This document shows, one piece after another, positions 6,587 through 15,300 of a stretch of DNA of 20,701 nucleotides. A program made the position numbers and the translations under genes. The DNA comes from DATLFS01 sp035540935 (GTDB lineage: Bacteria; Actinomycetota; CADDZG01; WHSQ01). The stretch lies in the NCBI GenBank assembly GCA_035540935.1, contig DATLFS010000080.1, forward strand, positions 1 through 20,701. Direction: 5' to 3'. The notes under the pieces are model-generated. The model saw only the letters and a program-made list of their open reading frames with translations. It did not search any database and was not told where the DNA came from. The stretch's first letter is position 1. Every line of letters begins with the position of its first letter.

Positions 6587-7615
6587 TCAAGCCGCGCCGA
6601 CCAGCTCGACGAACCTTTCCGCCGGTACGAAGTTGATGATCCTCTCCTCCGGGACGCCGGCTGCGACGGCGATGGCAAGGCCGAAGTCGAAGAAGGCAAG
6701 CTCGCCGGTGCTGTGCGCATCGGTCCCGAGCGAGAACATGCAGCCGGCCGCGACGGCGATCTCCGCGAGCTCGACCGGAAGGTCCTGGCGGTGGGGGTGG
6801 GCGTTGATCTCGACCGCGACGCCGGATTCCGCGGCCGCTTCGAACACTTTCTCCCACTCCGCCTGGAGACCCGGGCGACGCCCGAACCGGCGGCAAGTGG
6901 GGTGACCCAGCACGTGGAAGGAGCCGCTGCGCAGGGCGGATAGATAGCGAGCGGTCTGGTCGCTCGTTCCTCTGAGCGACGAGTGGAACGAACCGATGAC
7001 CCACGGATATTGCCGCCGCTCCTCCGCATCGAGAGCGGGCTCACCCGAGGGCGAAAGATTCATCTCGATGCCGCGTACGACGCGGAACTCCTCGCCCGTG
7101 CGGGCGAGTTCCTCGTTCACCTCCACCACCTCTCGGTTCTGGCGGAGCGATTCCTCGGCCGTCATGCCTCGCGGCACCGGCTGGCCGGTGGAGTGGTCGG
7201 TGACGGCGATGAGCGACCTTCCCAGAGCGCTCGCGGCCTCGGCCATCGCCGCAACCGTCGCCTTGCCGTCGCTGTAGACGGTGTGCATCTGGAGGTCGGC
7301 GGCAGGCGCGTCGGCAAAGGGGTGGTCCACCAGGATCCGCCGCACCTCGGCCCGGGTGAGGAAGCCGCGGCGCGCCGCGGGGGGCGGCGGCGGCTCTCGT
7401 TCCTCCTCGATCCACTCCTCCAGGCGCGCCGCGAGCCCCGCGCCGATCGCAGGAAGCTCGGTAAGCGATCGACCGGAAGCAAGGATCTCCGACGCCTCCT
7501 CGTCCCACCCGAGGGCGGCCGCGGCGGCACGCTCGTATGCCTTGCGTCGATGCCCGTCGGCCTCCGCGCCGGCCGCGGCGAGGAGCTCGGAGAGCTTCGC
7601 GTTCGTGAGCGTCAT
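6587..7615 (-). CDS. PolX-like HhH + PHP domain protein lacking the polymerase palm
   Basis: 342 residues. The N-terminal part (about 5-75) resembles the 8-kDa helix-hairpin-helix region of family X polymerases: RKAYERAAAAALGW, then SLTELPAIGAGLAARLEEW. A proline-rich linker follows, then a PHP phosphoesterase domain from about residue 106. PHP motifs are intact in PolX style: DLQMHTVYSDG (Gln109 where most PHP proteins have His, as in many PolX), AVTDH, RGIEMNL, GSFHSSL, VLGHPTCR, EINAHPHRQDLP and GTDAH. These residues would bind metals for phosphoester hydrolysis (3'-5' exonuclease or AP-type activity in PolX). The central nucleotidyl-transferase palm and fingers are absent, so it should not polymerise. 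ATG 7615 has TAGCGT 6 nt upstream (7622-7627), a leaderless layout. A role in DNA repair is inferred. Confidence 0.88.
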   Translation of the reverse strand: MTLTNAKLSELLAAAGAEADGHRRKAYERAAAAALGWDEEASEILASGRSLTELPAIGAGLAARLEEWIEEEREPPPPPAARRGFLTRAEVRRILVDHPFADAPAADLQMHTVYSDGKATVAAMAEAASALGRSLIAVTDHSTGQPVPRGMTAEESLRQNREVVEVNEELARTGEEFRVVRGIEMNLSPSGEPALDAEERRQYPWVIGSFHSSLRGTSDQTARYLSALRSGSFHVLGHPTCRRFGRRPGLQAEWEKVFEAAAESGVAVEINAHPHRQDLPVELAEIAVAAGCMFSLGTDAHSTGELAFFDFGLAIAVAAGVPEERIINFVPAERFVELVGAA

Positions 7616-7621
7616 GGCAAG

Positions 7622-7627
7622 ACGCTA
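7622..7627 (-). promoter_or_regulatory. Leaderless-type -10 element (TAGCGT)
   Basis: On the minus strand TAGCGT is followed by 6 nt (CTTGCC) and the ATG of the HhH-PHP gene at 7615. No ribosome site exists. This matches the TAGNNT-N6-start layout seen at 10387, 11250 and 18267. Confidence 0.6.
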
Positions 7628-7690
7628 CGTCGTCCGGCCGCGCCCGGACAAACATTTCGAAATTCGCTTACTCCTGCCGCGGCTGGGTAA

Positions 7691-8137
7691 GTGACGTCCG
7701 TCCCGCCGACGAGCCGAGGCACGGTAGCTCTGGACATTAGATTCGACGTTGTAGCGCGCCCAACCGCGCCTGCAGAGGCGCGCCGTCGACTCGCGCGCGA
7801 GGTCGGCTCTGTCGTCCCGGACGACCACCTCGAGATCCTGAAGCTCCTCGTGACCGAACTCGTCACGAACGCCCTCAGACACAGCCCCGCCGGCGGGCGC
7901 GACTGGCGCATCGCGGTTGATGTCGAATGCAGCCGCTCCCGTGTGAGGGTGGCCGTCCGCGACCCCGGCCGGGGCTTCGAACGACGGGCCCCGGCGCCCG
8001 GCCCCTACGACGTCTCCGGCAGGGGCCTGTTCCTCGTCGACCGGCTGGCCGATCGGTGGGGGGTCGACAACGCCGGCGGCACCTGCGTGTGGTTCGAGCT
8101 GCACGCCGCCGACGTCGGCGACTCCCTCTGCTGCTAG
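7691..8137 (+). CDS. RsbW/SpoIIAB-type ATP-binding protein (HATPase_c_2)
   Basis: 148 residues with a GHKL ATP-binding fold: N-box ELVTNALRHS (Glu56 to Ser65), G1 box VRDPGRGF (Asp91), and G2 box SGRGLFLVDRLADRWGV. Such proteins are serine kinases/anti-sigma factors that act on STAS proteins, or stand-alone regulators in Actinobacteria. No sigma-B-type factor is adjacent. The only STAS protein in the window (1974-2357) is 5 kb away and lacks the usual phospho-serine. The start is GTG 7691; no strong ribosome site is seen and a slightly different start is possible. It is divergent from the HhH-PHP gene (75 bp) and converges with the ferritin-like gene with 4 bp between stops. Confidence 0.87.
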   Translation: MTSVPPTSRGTVALDIRFDVVARPTAPAEARRRLAREVGSVVPDDHLEILKLLVTELVTNALRHSPAGGRDWRIAVDVECSRSRVRVAVRDPGRGFERRAPAPGPYDVSGRGLFLVDRLADRWGVDNAGGTCVWFELHAADVGDSLCC

Positions 8138-8141
8138 ACGT

Positions 8142-8648
8142 CTACGCGAGGCCCTCCGCCTCGAACTCGCGGAGGAAGCCCTCGAACAGGCGACGGTGCC
8201 CCTCCTCGTCGTGGAGGATCTCGATCAGCATGTCCTGCGTGACGTAGTCCAGGCCATCGCAGAACTCGATGATCTTGTTGTAGTGCTCGATCGCGCCCTT
8301 CTCCGCCTCGATCACGCCCTTGACGACGTGCAAGACGTCCGTCTGCTTCTCGGGCGGCTGAAGGAACTTCTGCTCGGCGGAGAACTCGAGCGAACCGGGA
8401 ACCACGCCGTAGAGCTCCTTGATCCTTTCGCCGAAGCGGCGGGCATGGGAGAGCTCCTCCTCGATGTCGGCTTCGAGAGACTCGACGATCTCGCGAGCAC
8501 GGATGCCGTCGGGATTGATCGAGTTCGCGATGTAGCTCATGACCGTCTCGATCTCCATCCAGTACGCCGTCTTCAGCATCTCGATCAGCTGCTCGCGCTT
8601 CTCTCGGTTCTCCTCGCTGAGGATGCCCTGGCTGCCTTTGGGTGGCAT
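8142..8648 (-). CDS. Ferritin-like diiron protein (bacterioferritin-related)
   Basis: 168 residues forming a predicted four-helix bundle. Likely iron ligands are Glu32/Glu34 in YWMEIETVMSY, Glu65-x2-His68 in EELSHARRFG, Glu114/Glu116 in VIEAEKGAIEHYN, and Glu148-x2-His151 in LHDEEGHRRL. Two ExxH motifs at this spacing define the diiron centre of ferritin-like proteins. The protein would store iron or detoxify peroxide in the cytoplasm. No haem-binding methionine can be assigned. ATG 8648 has a strong AAGGAGG 8 nt upstream; the open frame further upstream, to 9230, is a shadow of the glycosylase gene. It lies 62 bp after the glycosylase stop, possibly with its own promoter. Confidence 0.92.
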   Translation of the reverse strand: MPPKGSQGILSEENREKREQLIEMLKTAYWMEIETVMSYIANSINPDGIRAREIVESLEADIEEELSHARRFGERIKELYGVVPGSLEFSAEQKFLQPPEKQTDVLHVVKGVIEAEKGAIEHYNKIIEFCDGLDYVTQDMLIEILHDEEGHRRLFEGFLREFEAEGLA

Positions 8649-8710
8649 GCGTTCTTCCTCCTTCGCAAGTCGCGTGGTCGTTCTTCGAGCCTTCCCGAAG
8701 TGCGGCCGCG

Positions 8711-9640
8711 CTAACTGGTTGCGTGGCCGGCGGGATCGGGAACCCACGACCGCGTCAGATAGAGCCAGAAAGCAAGGCCGGAATACCGGCCATAGCGTCG
8801 GAACCGCCGCCTGATGGTCGAGTCGGCGGCGCGGCGCATCCCCGACACCCGCAAGAACGTGGGGCGCGTCCACGAGTCGAGGATGAGGCGCGAATAACGC
8901 CCCAGCATCAGCATGATGTGGGCCGCGGCATACGGCCCGACGCCGGGCAGCGCCAGGAGGCGCCGCTCGAGCTCTTCGTCCGGCATATCGCGGTCCCGCG
9001 CCAGGGCCTCGAGGTCCAGCTCGCCTGCGACGGCGCGCCTCGCGATCTCGCGCAGGTACGGTCCGCGGTAGCCGGCGCGCACGACGTCGCGATAGAAGTC
9101 GGCACCGGCAGCCGCCATCGCCTCCGCATCGGGAAAGGTGCGCCCGCGGGTCGAGTCGTCCGGCGCGCCGGGAGCTCTCTCGCCCAGATGACTCACCAGA
9201 GCGTCCACCATGCGAACGGTCGCCGACCACGCGCAGTTCGTGGTGCAGATCGTCTTCACGACGTCTTCGAACACCGACTGACAGCGCATCATCCGGCCCG
9301 CGCCAGCGACGACCCAGCCGAGGTCGGGGTCGTCGGCGACCAGGGCGTAGAAGTCCGATAGGTCATCGTCGAGTCGAAGCACGTGCGCCACGGCGCGCCG
9401 CACCTCTTCGCGGAGTTTCGCTGCCGGCGGTCGCCCGGCGCCCTCGATCAGGAGCTCTTCGGATGCTGCTCGGAGCCGGACGGTCACGGGATCTCCCCGA
9501 GTCGCAAGGGTGATCTCGATGCCTTCGGCGTGCGCGAACACGGGCGGAAGGGACGCGACCCCATGCGAGTTGATCGTCCGGATGAAGTCGACCGGTTCGC
9601 CGCCCGGGCCGCGCAACGGCAGCGTCGTCCGCCAGCTCAT
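8711..9640 (-). CDS. AlkA-like HhH-GPD DNA glycosylase
   Basis: 309 residues. Base-excision repair: removes damaged (probably alkylated) bases from DNA. The HhH motif LLALPGVGPYAA lies at about 238-249, followed by catalytic Asp265 in LILDSWTRP, the invariant acid of the HhH-GPD superfamily. The lysine of bifunctional OGG1-type enzymes is replaced by Tyr in the hairpin, so this should be a monofunctional AlkA/3-methyladenine type. VFEDVVKTICTTNCAWSAT is the standard start of the GPD domain. No C-terminal Fe-S cysteine cluster is present. ATG 9640 shares its A with the TGA of the upstream gene (TGATG), implying coupled translation. The frame continues upstream to 9859 only as a shadow of that gene. 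Confidence 0.92.
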   Translation of the reverse strand: MSWRTTLPLRGPGGEPVDFIRTINSHGVASLPPVFAHAEGIEITLATRGDPVTVRLRAASEELLIEGAGRPPAAKLREEVRRAVAHVLRLDDDLSDFYALVADDPDLGWVVAGAGRMMRCQSVFEDVVKTICTTNCAWSATVRMVDALVSHLGERAPGAPDDSTRGRTFPDAEAMAAAGADFYRDVVRAGYRGPYLREIARRAVAGELDLEALARDRDMPDEELERRLLALPGVGPYAAAHIMLMLGRYSRLILDSWTRPTFLRVSGMRRAADSTIRRRFRRYGRYSGLAFWLYLTRSWVPDPAGHATS

Positions 9641-10380
9641 CAGCCCCAGAAGTGCGCCGAGAGCTCGAGCGTTCTCAAGGTGAGGCCGAGGTCGTCCCAT
9701 CCTTCCCGCGGCGCCGCCTCGCGCAGTGCCTCGAGGAAGGCCTCGACGGTTCTGTTCTCCGCGGGCATGCCGGCCGCTCCCCAGAACGTCAGCGCGGTGG
9801 CCCGCTCCCAAGGACCCCACCAATCCTCGGATGCCTCTCGTGCCCATCGCAAGGCCCACTGCGCCGTCTCGCTGCGTCTCCCCTCCACCGCCCAGAAGAC
9901 GCCGGCGGCGGCGAACGTCGGATAGGCGCCGCCGGTGAAGCGGCCGTCGAGATCACCTTCGCCGCGGAGCAACGTCAGCGGCCGGTCGTCGGTTTCCCGC
10001 CCGACGCAGACGAGTCCACAGACGGCGGCGGCCGTGGCCCAGACACGCGCCGCAGCGGGCCCTTCGTCGAGTCCGGGAACCTCGTCCGGACGATCCAGCC
10101 ACGCCCCGGCCGGCGTCCTCACCTCCTCCAGCCAGTCGGCCGCCACCGCGGCCGGCGCGGAGGACGCAAGCCCGAGCAGACGGAGATGACACAGCCCCTC
10201 GCCGGTCGCGCCCGCAGAGGGGCCTCCCCCGGCACCGGCGAACGCACCAAGGCCATCCTGCGCGGGCACGGCAGGAGGCGGCGAACCCTTCTCGCCGCTC
10301 AAGCGCAGAGCGCGCCATGACTGCCATTCGTCACCGGTCGAGAGTGCCCGCTCGAGCGCGGCGTCGTCGTCTATCGGCAT
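9640..10380 (-). CDS. Uncharacterised Trp/Ala-rich helical protein coupled to the glycosylase
   Basis: 246 residues that I do not recognise. The N-terminus has acidic residues and DEWQSWRALRL; then comes a Gly/Ala/Pro-rich linker (about 35-60); then a helical region with repeated Trp and Ala: LCHLRLLGLA, VAADWLEEVRTPAGAWLDRP, RVWATAAAVCGL, GGAYPTFAAAGVFWAVEGR, WALRWAREASEDWWGPWERA and LRTLELSAHFWG. The spacing vaguely recalls alpha-alpha toroid repeats (prenyltransferase/terpene-cyclase fold), but no catalytic motif is seen. No signal peptide. ATG 10380 has TAGGCT exactly 6 nt upstream, so it is probably leaderless. The TGATG overlap with the glycosylase gene suggests a shared role in DNA damage, which is inference. 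Confidence 0.8.
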   Translation of the reverse strand: MPIDDDAALERALSTGDEWQSWRALRLSGEKGSPPPAVPAQDGLGAFAGAGGGPSAGATGEGLCHLRLLGLASSAPAAVAADWLEEVRTPAGAWLDRPDEVPGLDEGPAAARVWATAAAVCGLVCVGRETDDRPLTLLRGEGDLDGRFTGGAYPTFAAAGVFWAVEGRRSETAQWALRWAREASEDWWGPWERATALTFWGAAGMPAENRTVEAFLEALREAAPREGWDDLGLTLRTLELSAHFWG

Positions 10381-10386
10381 GAGGCG

Positions 10387-10392
10387 AGCCTA
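10387..10392 (-). promoter_or_regulatory. Leaderless-type -10 element (TAGGCT)
   Basis: On the minus strand TAGGCT is followed by CGCCTC and the ATG at 10380. No ribosome site is present. This would drive the uncharacterised gene and the DNA glycosylase. No clear -35 is seen at the expected distance. Confidence 0.6.
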
Positions 10393-10454
10393 AGGGCCGC
10401 TCACGCCGGGTCGGGTTCCGCGTTTCCGGTCAGGAGTGTTGTGCGGCGATCGCG

Positions 10455-11243
10455 TCATGCGAACTGCCCTGGACGGCGGCCCTTCCCGGGGGGACCGGCG
10501 AATACCTGCGCGATCCGCATCCACTCGGCTGCGATGGGACCCTCCGTCTCCAACGACGTATCGGCCGGATGTCGCCGCTGTGTCACCACCAAGCAGAAGT
10601 CGTGCGCGGGGCCCGCAACGCGATCACGTTGGCCCGGGTTCCACTCCCACCGGCCTCCGTCGGGAGCGACCAACGACACCTCGACCGGAGCGGCCGGGGG
10701 CTCCAGGCCTCGGATGCGGTAGGAGAAGTCGCGTGCACGCACGCCTAGGTGGGCGATATGGCGGAGACGTGCGGTGGCCGGTCTGTCACGGCCGAGACCA
10801 TCGACTACGTCCTGGCCGTGCGCCCACGTCTCCATCAAGCGGGCGGACACGAACGACGCCGGGCTCATCGGCGGTCCGTACCACGGGATGCGCGCCGAAG
10901 GATCCAGGGAAGCGAACCCGCGGAGCGACTCTGCTCGCGCGCTCCGCCACCACGAGAGAACCTCACCTGCACGCATCCCCCGGGCGCGCCGGAGCGGCGC
11001 GTCCATGAACGCCTGAGGATCGGCAGCGAGGGCCGTAAGGCCTTCCGCGAAGGATGGTGGATCTGTCACGGCCAGCACGGCCTGCTCATCGAAGAACGCC
11101 AGGTGCGCCAGCTGGTCACGGATCGTCCAGCCCTCAGCCGGAGTATCGAGATCGAAGTCTTGCTCGGGCAGATCCGCGACGACTGCGTCGAGATCCTCGT
11201 GCTCGGCTCGCAGATCGTCCGTCACCTGATCGAGATCGACCAT
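10455..11243 (-). CDS. TIGR03084-family protein (DinB/MDMPI-fold, putative metal-binding)
   Basis: 262 residues. The N-terminal half is a DinB/maleylpyruvate-isomerase-type four-helix bundle: DLRAEHEDLDAVVADL, then TPAEGWTIRDQLAHLAFFD with His47, then LMETWAHGQDVVDGLG with His142. These are the usual metal-site helices (WTVRDQLAHL and TWAHGQDV) of the TIGR03084 and mycothiol-dependent families. The C-terminal half, from about residue 170, is the beta-rich domain typical of TIGR03084 (VSLVAPDGGRWEWNPG, GPAHDFCLVVTQRR). A thiol (mycothiol) cofactor is plausible in Actinobacteria but not shown. ATG 11243 has TAGGAT exactly 6 nt upstream. It is divergent from the epimerase gene; 74 bp separate its stop from the start of the next minus-strand gene. 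Confidence 0.88.
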   Translation of the reverse strand: MVDLDQVTDDLRAEHEDLDAVVADLPEQDFDLDTPAEGWTIRDQLAHLAFFDEQAVLAVTDPPSFAEGLTALAADPQAFMDAPLRRARGMRAGEVLSWWRSARAESLRGFASLDPSARIPWYGPPMSPASFVSARLMETWAHGQDVVDGLGRDRPATARLRHIAHLGVRARDFSYRIRGLEPPAAPVEVSLVAPDGGRWEWNPGQRDRVAGPAHDFCLVVTQRRHPADTSLETEGPIAAEWMRIAQVFAGPPGKGRRPGQFA

Positions 11244-11249
11244 GCGCGC

Positions 11250-11255
11250 ATCCTA
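11250..11255 (-). promoter_or_regulatory. Leaderless-type -10 element (TAGGAT)
   Basis: On the minus strand TAGGAT is followed by GCGCGC and the ATG at 11243, with no ribosome site. It matches the consensus best with the one at 18267. Confidence 0.6.
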
Positions 11256-11309
11256 CGCAGCAGGACGTCGAAAGCGAGGGCGTAACGTTTCGCGGTCGTA
11301 CGTCGAGGA

Positions 11310-11315
11310 TAGGGA
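11310..11315 (+). promoter_or_regulatory. Leaderless-type -10 element (TAGGGA)
   Basis: TAGGGA followed by 6 nt (CCGATC) and the GTG start of the epimerase gene at 11322. The last base departs from TANNNT. No ribosome site is seen, so the geometry rather than the sequence supports a leaderless transcript. Confidence 0.45.
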
Positions 11316-11321
11316 CCGATC

Positions 11322-12362
11322 GTGACGGAAGCAGAGGCCGGCCTGCACGTTGCCGTCACCGGCCCGACCGGTGATCTCGGTCGCGCCTTCTTGAGAGCCC
11401 TAGAGAACGTGCAAGAGGTAGAGCGCGTCGTCGGCATGGCGCGCCGCCCGTTCGACCCCGCCGAAGAGGGCCTCACCAAGACCGAATACCTCCGCGGCGA
11501 CGTTCTCGAGCGCAGGTCGGTCGAGGCCCTGGTCGAAGAGGCCGACGTCGTCGTGCATCTCGCCTTCTCGATCTTCGGGACCGGCGACGAGGCGCGGAAG
11601 GTCAACCTCGAGGGATCGCGCAACGTCTTCGAGGTGGCGCTCGCGAGTGCCCGACGGCTCGTCTACACCTCGTCGGTGGCGGCGTACGGCTTCCATCGCA
11701 GCAATCCGGAGGTACTCACCGAGAACGTCCCGGCGCGTGGAGTGGACGACCTCGCCTACTCGCGCGCGAAGGCGGACGCGGAGACGCTGCTTATGAACCT
11801 GGCGCGCGCGGAGCCCGACTGCGACGTCTACGTCCTCCGGCCCTGCATCGTCGCCGGTCCGACCGCGCAGATGCTCATCGACAAGATCCCGTACATACGA
11901 TTCGGCGAGAAGGTGCCGGCGCCGCTGAAGCGCATCTTCGGCGCCGTCTCGATGCTGCGCCCGGTCGTCCCCGATCCGGGCACCCCGATCCAACTCGTGC
12001 ATGAAGACGATGTCGCCCAGGCGCTGACGCTGGCCACCGTGGGACGCGGCGCGCCGGGCGTCTACAACCTCGCCGGCGAAGGGACGATCACGCTCACCGA
12101 CCTCGCTCACGCCCTCGGGTGGTACGCGATCCCGCTACCCGATCTCGTCGTCGACGCCACGACGAGCATCGTCTCCGCGCTGCCACATCTCCCGTCGGAG
12201 GCGCAGTGGGTGAACGCGATCAGGGTGCCGGTCCTCATGGACTGCACGAAGGCGCGCCGCGAGCTCGGGTGGCAGCCCGTCTACGACACGCTCGCGACGC
12301 TCGGGGAGACGGTCGCCGGCGCACGTCGCCGCGGAGTCGTGCCGTGGCCGGGAACCGCTTGA
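11322..12362 (+). CDS. NAD(P)-dependent epimerase/dehydratase (extended SDR)
   Basis: 346 residues. The N-terminal Rossmann motif is AVTGPTGDLG (Gly14 to Gly20, GxxGxxG form), so it binds NAD(P). The catalytic residues are Ser in VYTSSVAAYG (about 117-118) and Tyr146-x3-Lys150 in LAYSRAKAD. After these comes VYVLRPCIVAGP, then IQLVHEDDVAQAL and GVYNLAGEG, all typical of extended SDR proteins acting on nucleotide sugars or similar substrates. The GLG-type ending (RRELGWQPVYDTLATL) is standard. Substrate is unknown; no sugar cluster lies around it. The start is GTG 11322, with a TAGGGA hexamer 6 nt upstream. It converges with kgd, 4 bp between stops. Confidence 0.92.
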   Translation: MTEAEAGLHVAVTGPTGDLGRAFLRALENVQEVERVVGMARRPFDPAEEGLTKTEYLRGDVLERRSVEALVEEADVVVHLAFSIFGTGDEARKVNLEGSRNVFEVALASARRLVYTSSVAAYGFHRSNPEVLTENVPARGVDDLAYSRAKADAETLLMNLARAEPDCDVYVLRPCIVAGPTAQMLIDKIPYIRFGEKVPAPLKRIFGAVSMLRPVVPDPGTPIQLVHEDDVAQALTLATVGRGAPGVYNLAGEGTITLTDLAHALGWYAIPLPDLVVDATTSIVSALPHLPSEAQWVNAIRVPVLMDCTKARRELGWQPVYDTLATLGETVAGARRRGVVPWPGTA

Positions 12363-12366
12363 GCCG

Positions 12367-15300
12367 CTAGCGCGCGAACGCCTCTTCCAGGAGCCGGCGC
12401 TGTTCCTGCTCGTGCACCTTGGAGGATCCGGTTGCCGGGCTGGCGCTTTCGTAGCGCGCCACATGCCGCAACCTGAGACGATCGGGGACGATCTGCGACA
12501 GTCGGTGGAACATGTACGTCCACGCGCCCATGTTCTCGGGCTCCTCCTGGACCCACACCAATTCGCGCGCGTTCGGATAGCGATCGAAGATCGCCAGCAG
12601 CTGCTCCTCCGGGAACGGGTACAGCTGCTCGACCCGAACGACCGCAGCGGGGAACGACGTCTCGTTGCGCCGGTCCATGAGTTGGTAGCCGACCTTCCCG
12701 CTACACATCAGGATGCGCTCGACCGCATCGGCGTCGGAGACGCCGGGGTCGTCGAGCGTCTCGTGGAAGCGTCCCCGCTCCAGCTCGGACGTGGCGCTGC
12801 GGGCCGCGGGATGACGAAGGAGTGACTTCGGCGTCAGCACCACGAGGGGCACGCGCACCAACGGGTGTGCCTGTCGTCGCAGCACGTGGAAATACTGTGC
12901 CGCCGTCGTCGGCTGGACGACCTGGATGCTTCCCTCTGCCGCCAGCGTGAGGAATCGTTCGAGCCGGGCGCTCGAATGCTCGGGGCCCTGACCCTCGTAA
13001 CCGTGCGGCAGCAAGAGGACGAGACTCGACTCCTGGCGCCACTTGTCGTTCCCGGCGACGACGAACTGATCGATGACGATCTGCGCGCCGTTCATGAAGT
13101 CGCCGAACTGCGCCTCCCATAGGACGAGCGCATCGCCGTTCGCGACCGAGTAGCCGTACTCGAAGCCCATGACGGCGTATTCGCTCAGCGGGGAATCGAA
13201 GCAGCGGAAACGCGCCTGCCCCTCATCGAGGTCGTTCAGCGGCGCGTACTCCTCCTCGGTCCGGTGGTCGACCAGCACGGAATGCCGCTGGCTGAAGGTG
13301 CCGCGGCGTGAGTCCTGACCCGACAGCCGGACGGTGATCCCCTCGAGCAGGAGCGACCCGAACGCGAGCGCCTCGGCGCCGGCCCAGTCGATCGCATCCT
13401 GCTCGAGCATCGTCGCGCGCTTCTCGAGCATCTTCTTGAGCTTCGGGTGCGGCTCGAAACCAGGCCGGAACGACGTCAGGCGTTCGTGGATCAAATCGAG
13501 GCGAGCGCGCTCGACCCCGCTCTCGATCGGTTCCATCACCCTGCCGCGCTCGGGCGCGCGCGCCTCGACCTCTTCCGAAGGAGCGGATCCCTTCGTCTCG
13601 TCGAACGCGTTCTGCATGCGGGCGCGGAAGTCCTCGAAGGACTGCTCCGCCTCTTCGACGCTGAGGTCGCCGCGGTTCAGGAGCTGCTCCATGTAGAGCT
13701 TCCGCACGGAGCGGTGGTCATCGATGCGCGCGTACATCTGCGGCTGCGTGTACGCGGGCTCGTCCGCCTCGTTGTGGCCGTGTCGCCGATAACACACGAG
13801 GTCGACCACAACGTCGGAGTTGAAGGTCTGGCGGTACTCGAAGGCGAGGCGCATCGCTTTGACGCACGCCTCGGGATCATCGCCGTTCACATGGAATATC
13901 GGTGCCTGCACCATCTTCGCGATGTCGGTCGCATAGGTGCTCGAACGACCCGCGGCGGGCGACGTGGTGAACCCGATGTTGTTGTTGACCACCACGTGGA
14001 CCGTCCCGCCGGTGCGGTATCCCTTCAGCTCCGAGAGGAGGAAGGTCTCCGCCACGACGCCCTGCCCGGCGAACGCAGCGTCGCCGTGAAGCAGAACCGG
14101 GAGCACGCGGCGGAAGCCCTCGTCACCGAGGACGTCCTGCTTGGCCCGCGCCATGCCCTCGACCACCGGGTCGACCGCCTCGAGGTGCGAGGGGTTGGAT
14201 GCGAGCACGATCGCGAGGGAGTCGCCCGAGCGGGACGTGAAGCGGCCGGTCATGCCGAGGTGGTACTTGACGTCGCCCGACCCCTGGACTGTGTCCGGAT
14301 CGATGTGACCGTCGAACTCCTCGAAGATCTCGCGGAAGTCCTTGCCGATGATGTTCGCCAGCACGTTCAGGCGGCCGCGGTGCGACATGCCCATGACGGT
14401 TTCGACGATCCCGTCCGCGGCCGCCGACTCGAGGAGGAAGTCCAGCATCGGGATCAACGACTCGGCACCCTCGAGCGAGAACCGCTTCTGACCCATGTAC
14501 TTCGTGGACAGGAAGCGTTCGAACGCCTCTGCGGCGTTCAGCCGGTCGAGGATGTGCTTCTTGTCCTCGAGCGAAGGCTCCTCGTCGGGTTGCCCCTCGA
14601 CCTGCTGCTGGATCCACCGCTTCCGGTCGGGGTCCGAGATGTGCATGTACTCGACACCCATCTTGCGGCTGTAGGCATCGCGCAGACGGTCGATGATCGT
14701 GCGCAGGGGCTGCTTGCGCGGCCCCGGCAAGCCGTCGGTGAGGAACTCACGGTCGAGGTCCCACACCGTCAACCCGTAATTAGCGAGGTCGAGCTCGGGA
14801 TGCGCGAGCACCTCCCACCCGATGGGGTTCAGCTCCGCGAGGAGGTGACCCCGCACCCGGAACATGTTGATCAAGCGGATGACATCGCTCTGCTTCTCGA
14901 GAACGCGCTCGCCGCTGTCATAGGGCGAGGTGTCGCGGCTCCACCGGACCGGCTCGTAGGGGATGCGCAGGCTTGCAAAGATCTCGTCGTAGAAGCGGTC
15001 ACCGCCGAGCAACAACTCGTGGATGTAAGCGAGGAACTGCCCCGATTCGGCGCCCTGGATGACGCGGTGGTCGTAGGTCGACGTCAACGTGATGATCTTG
15101 CTCACGCCGATGCGGGCGAGCATCACCGGATCACTCGCCTCGAGCTGCGTCGGATAGCCGATCGCGCCGACACCGACGATCAGTCCTTGACCGCTCATCA
15201 GCCGGGGCACGCTCGCGTGGGTGCCGACCGTTCCCGGATTCGTGAGCGTCACGGTCGTGCCGGCGAAATCATCCGGCGAGAGCTTGTTGCTCTTCACCTT

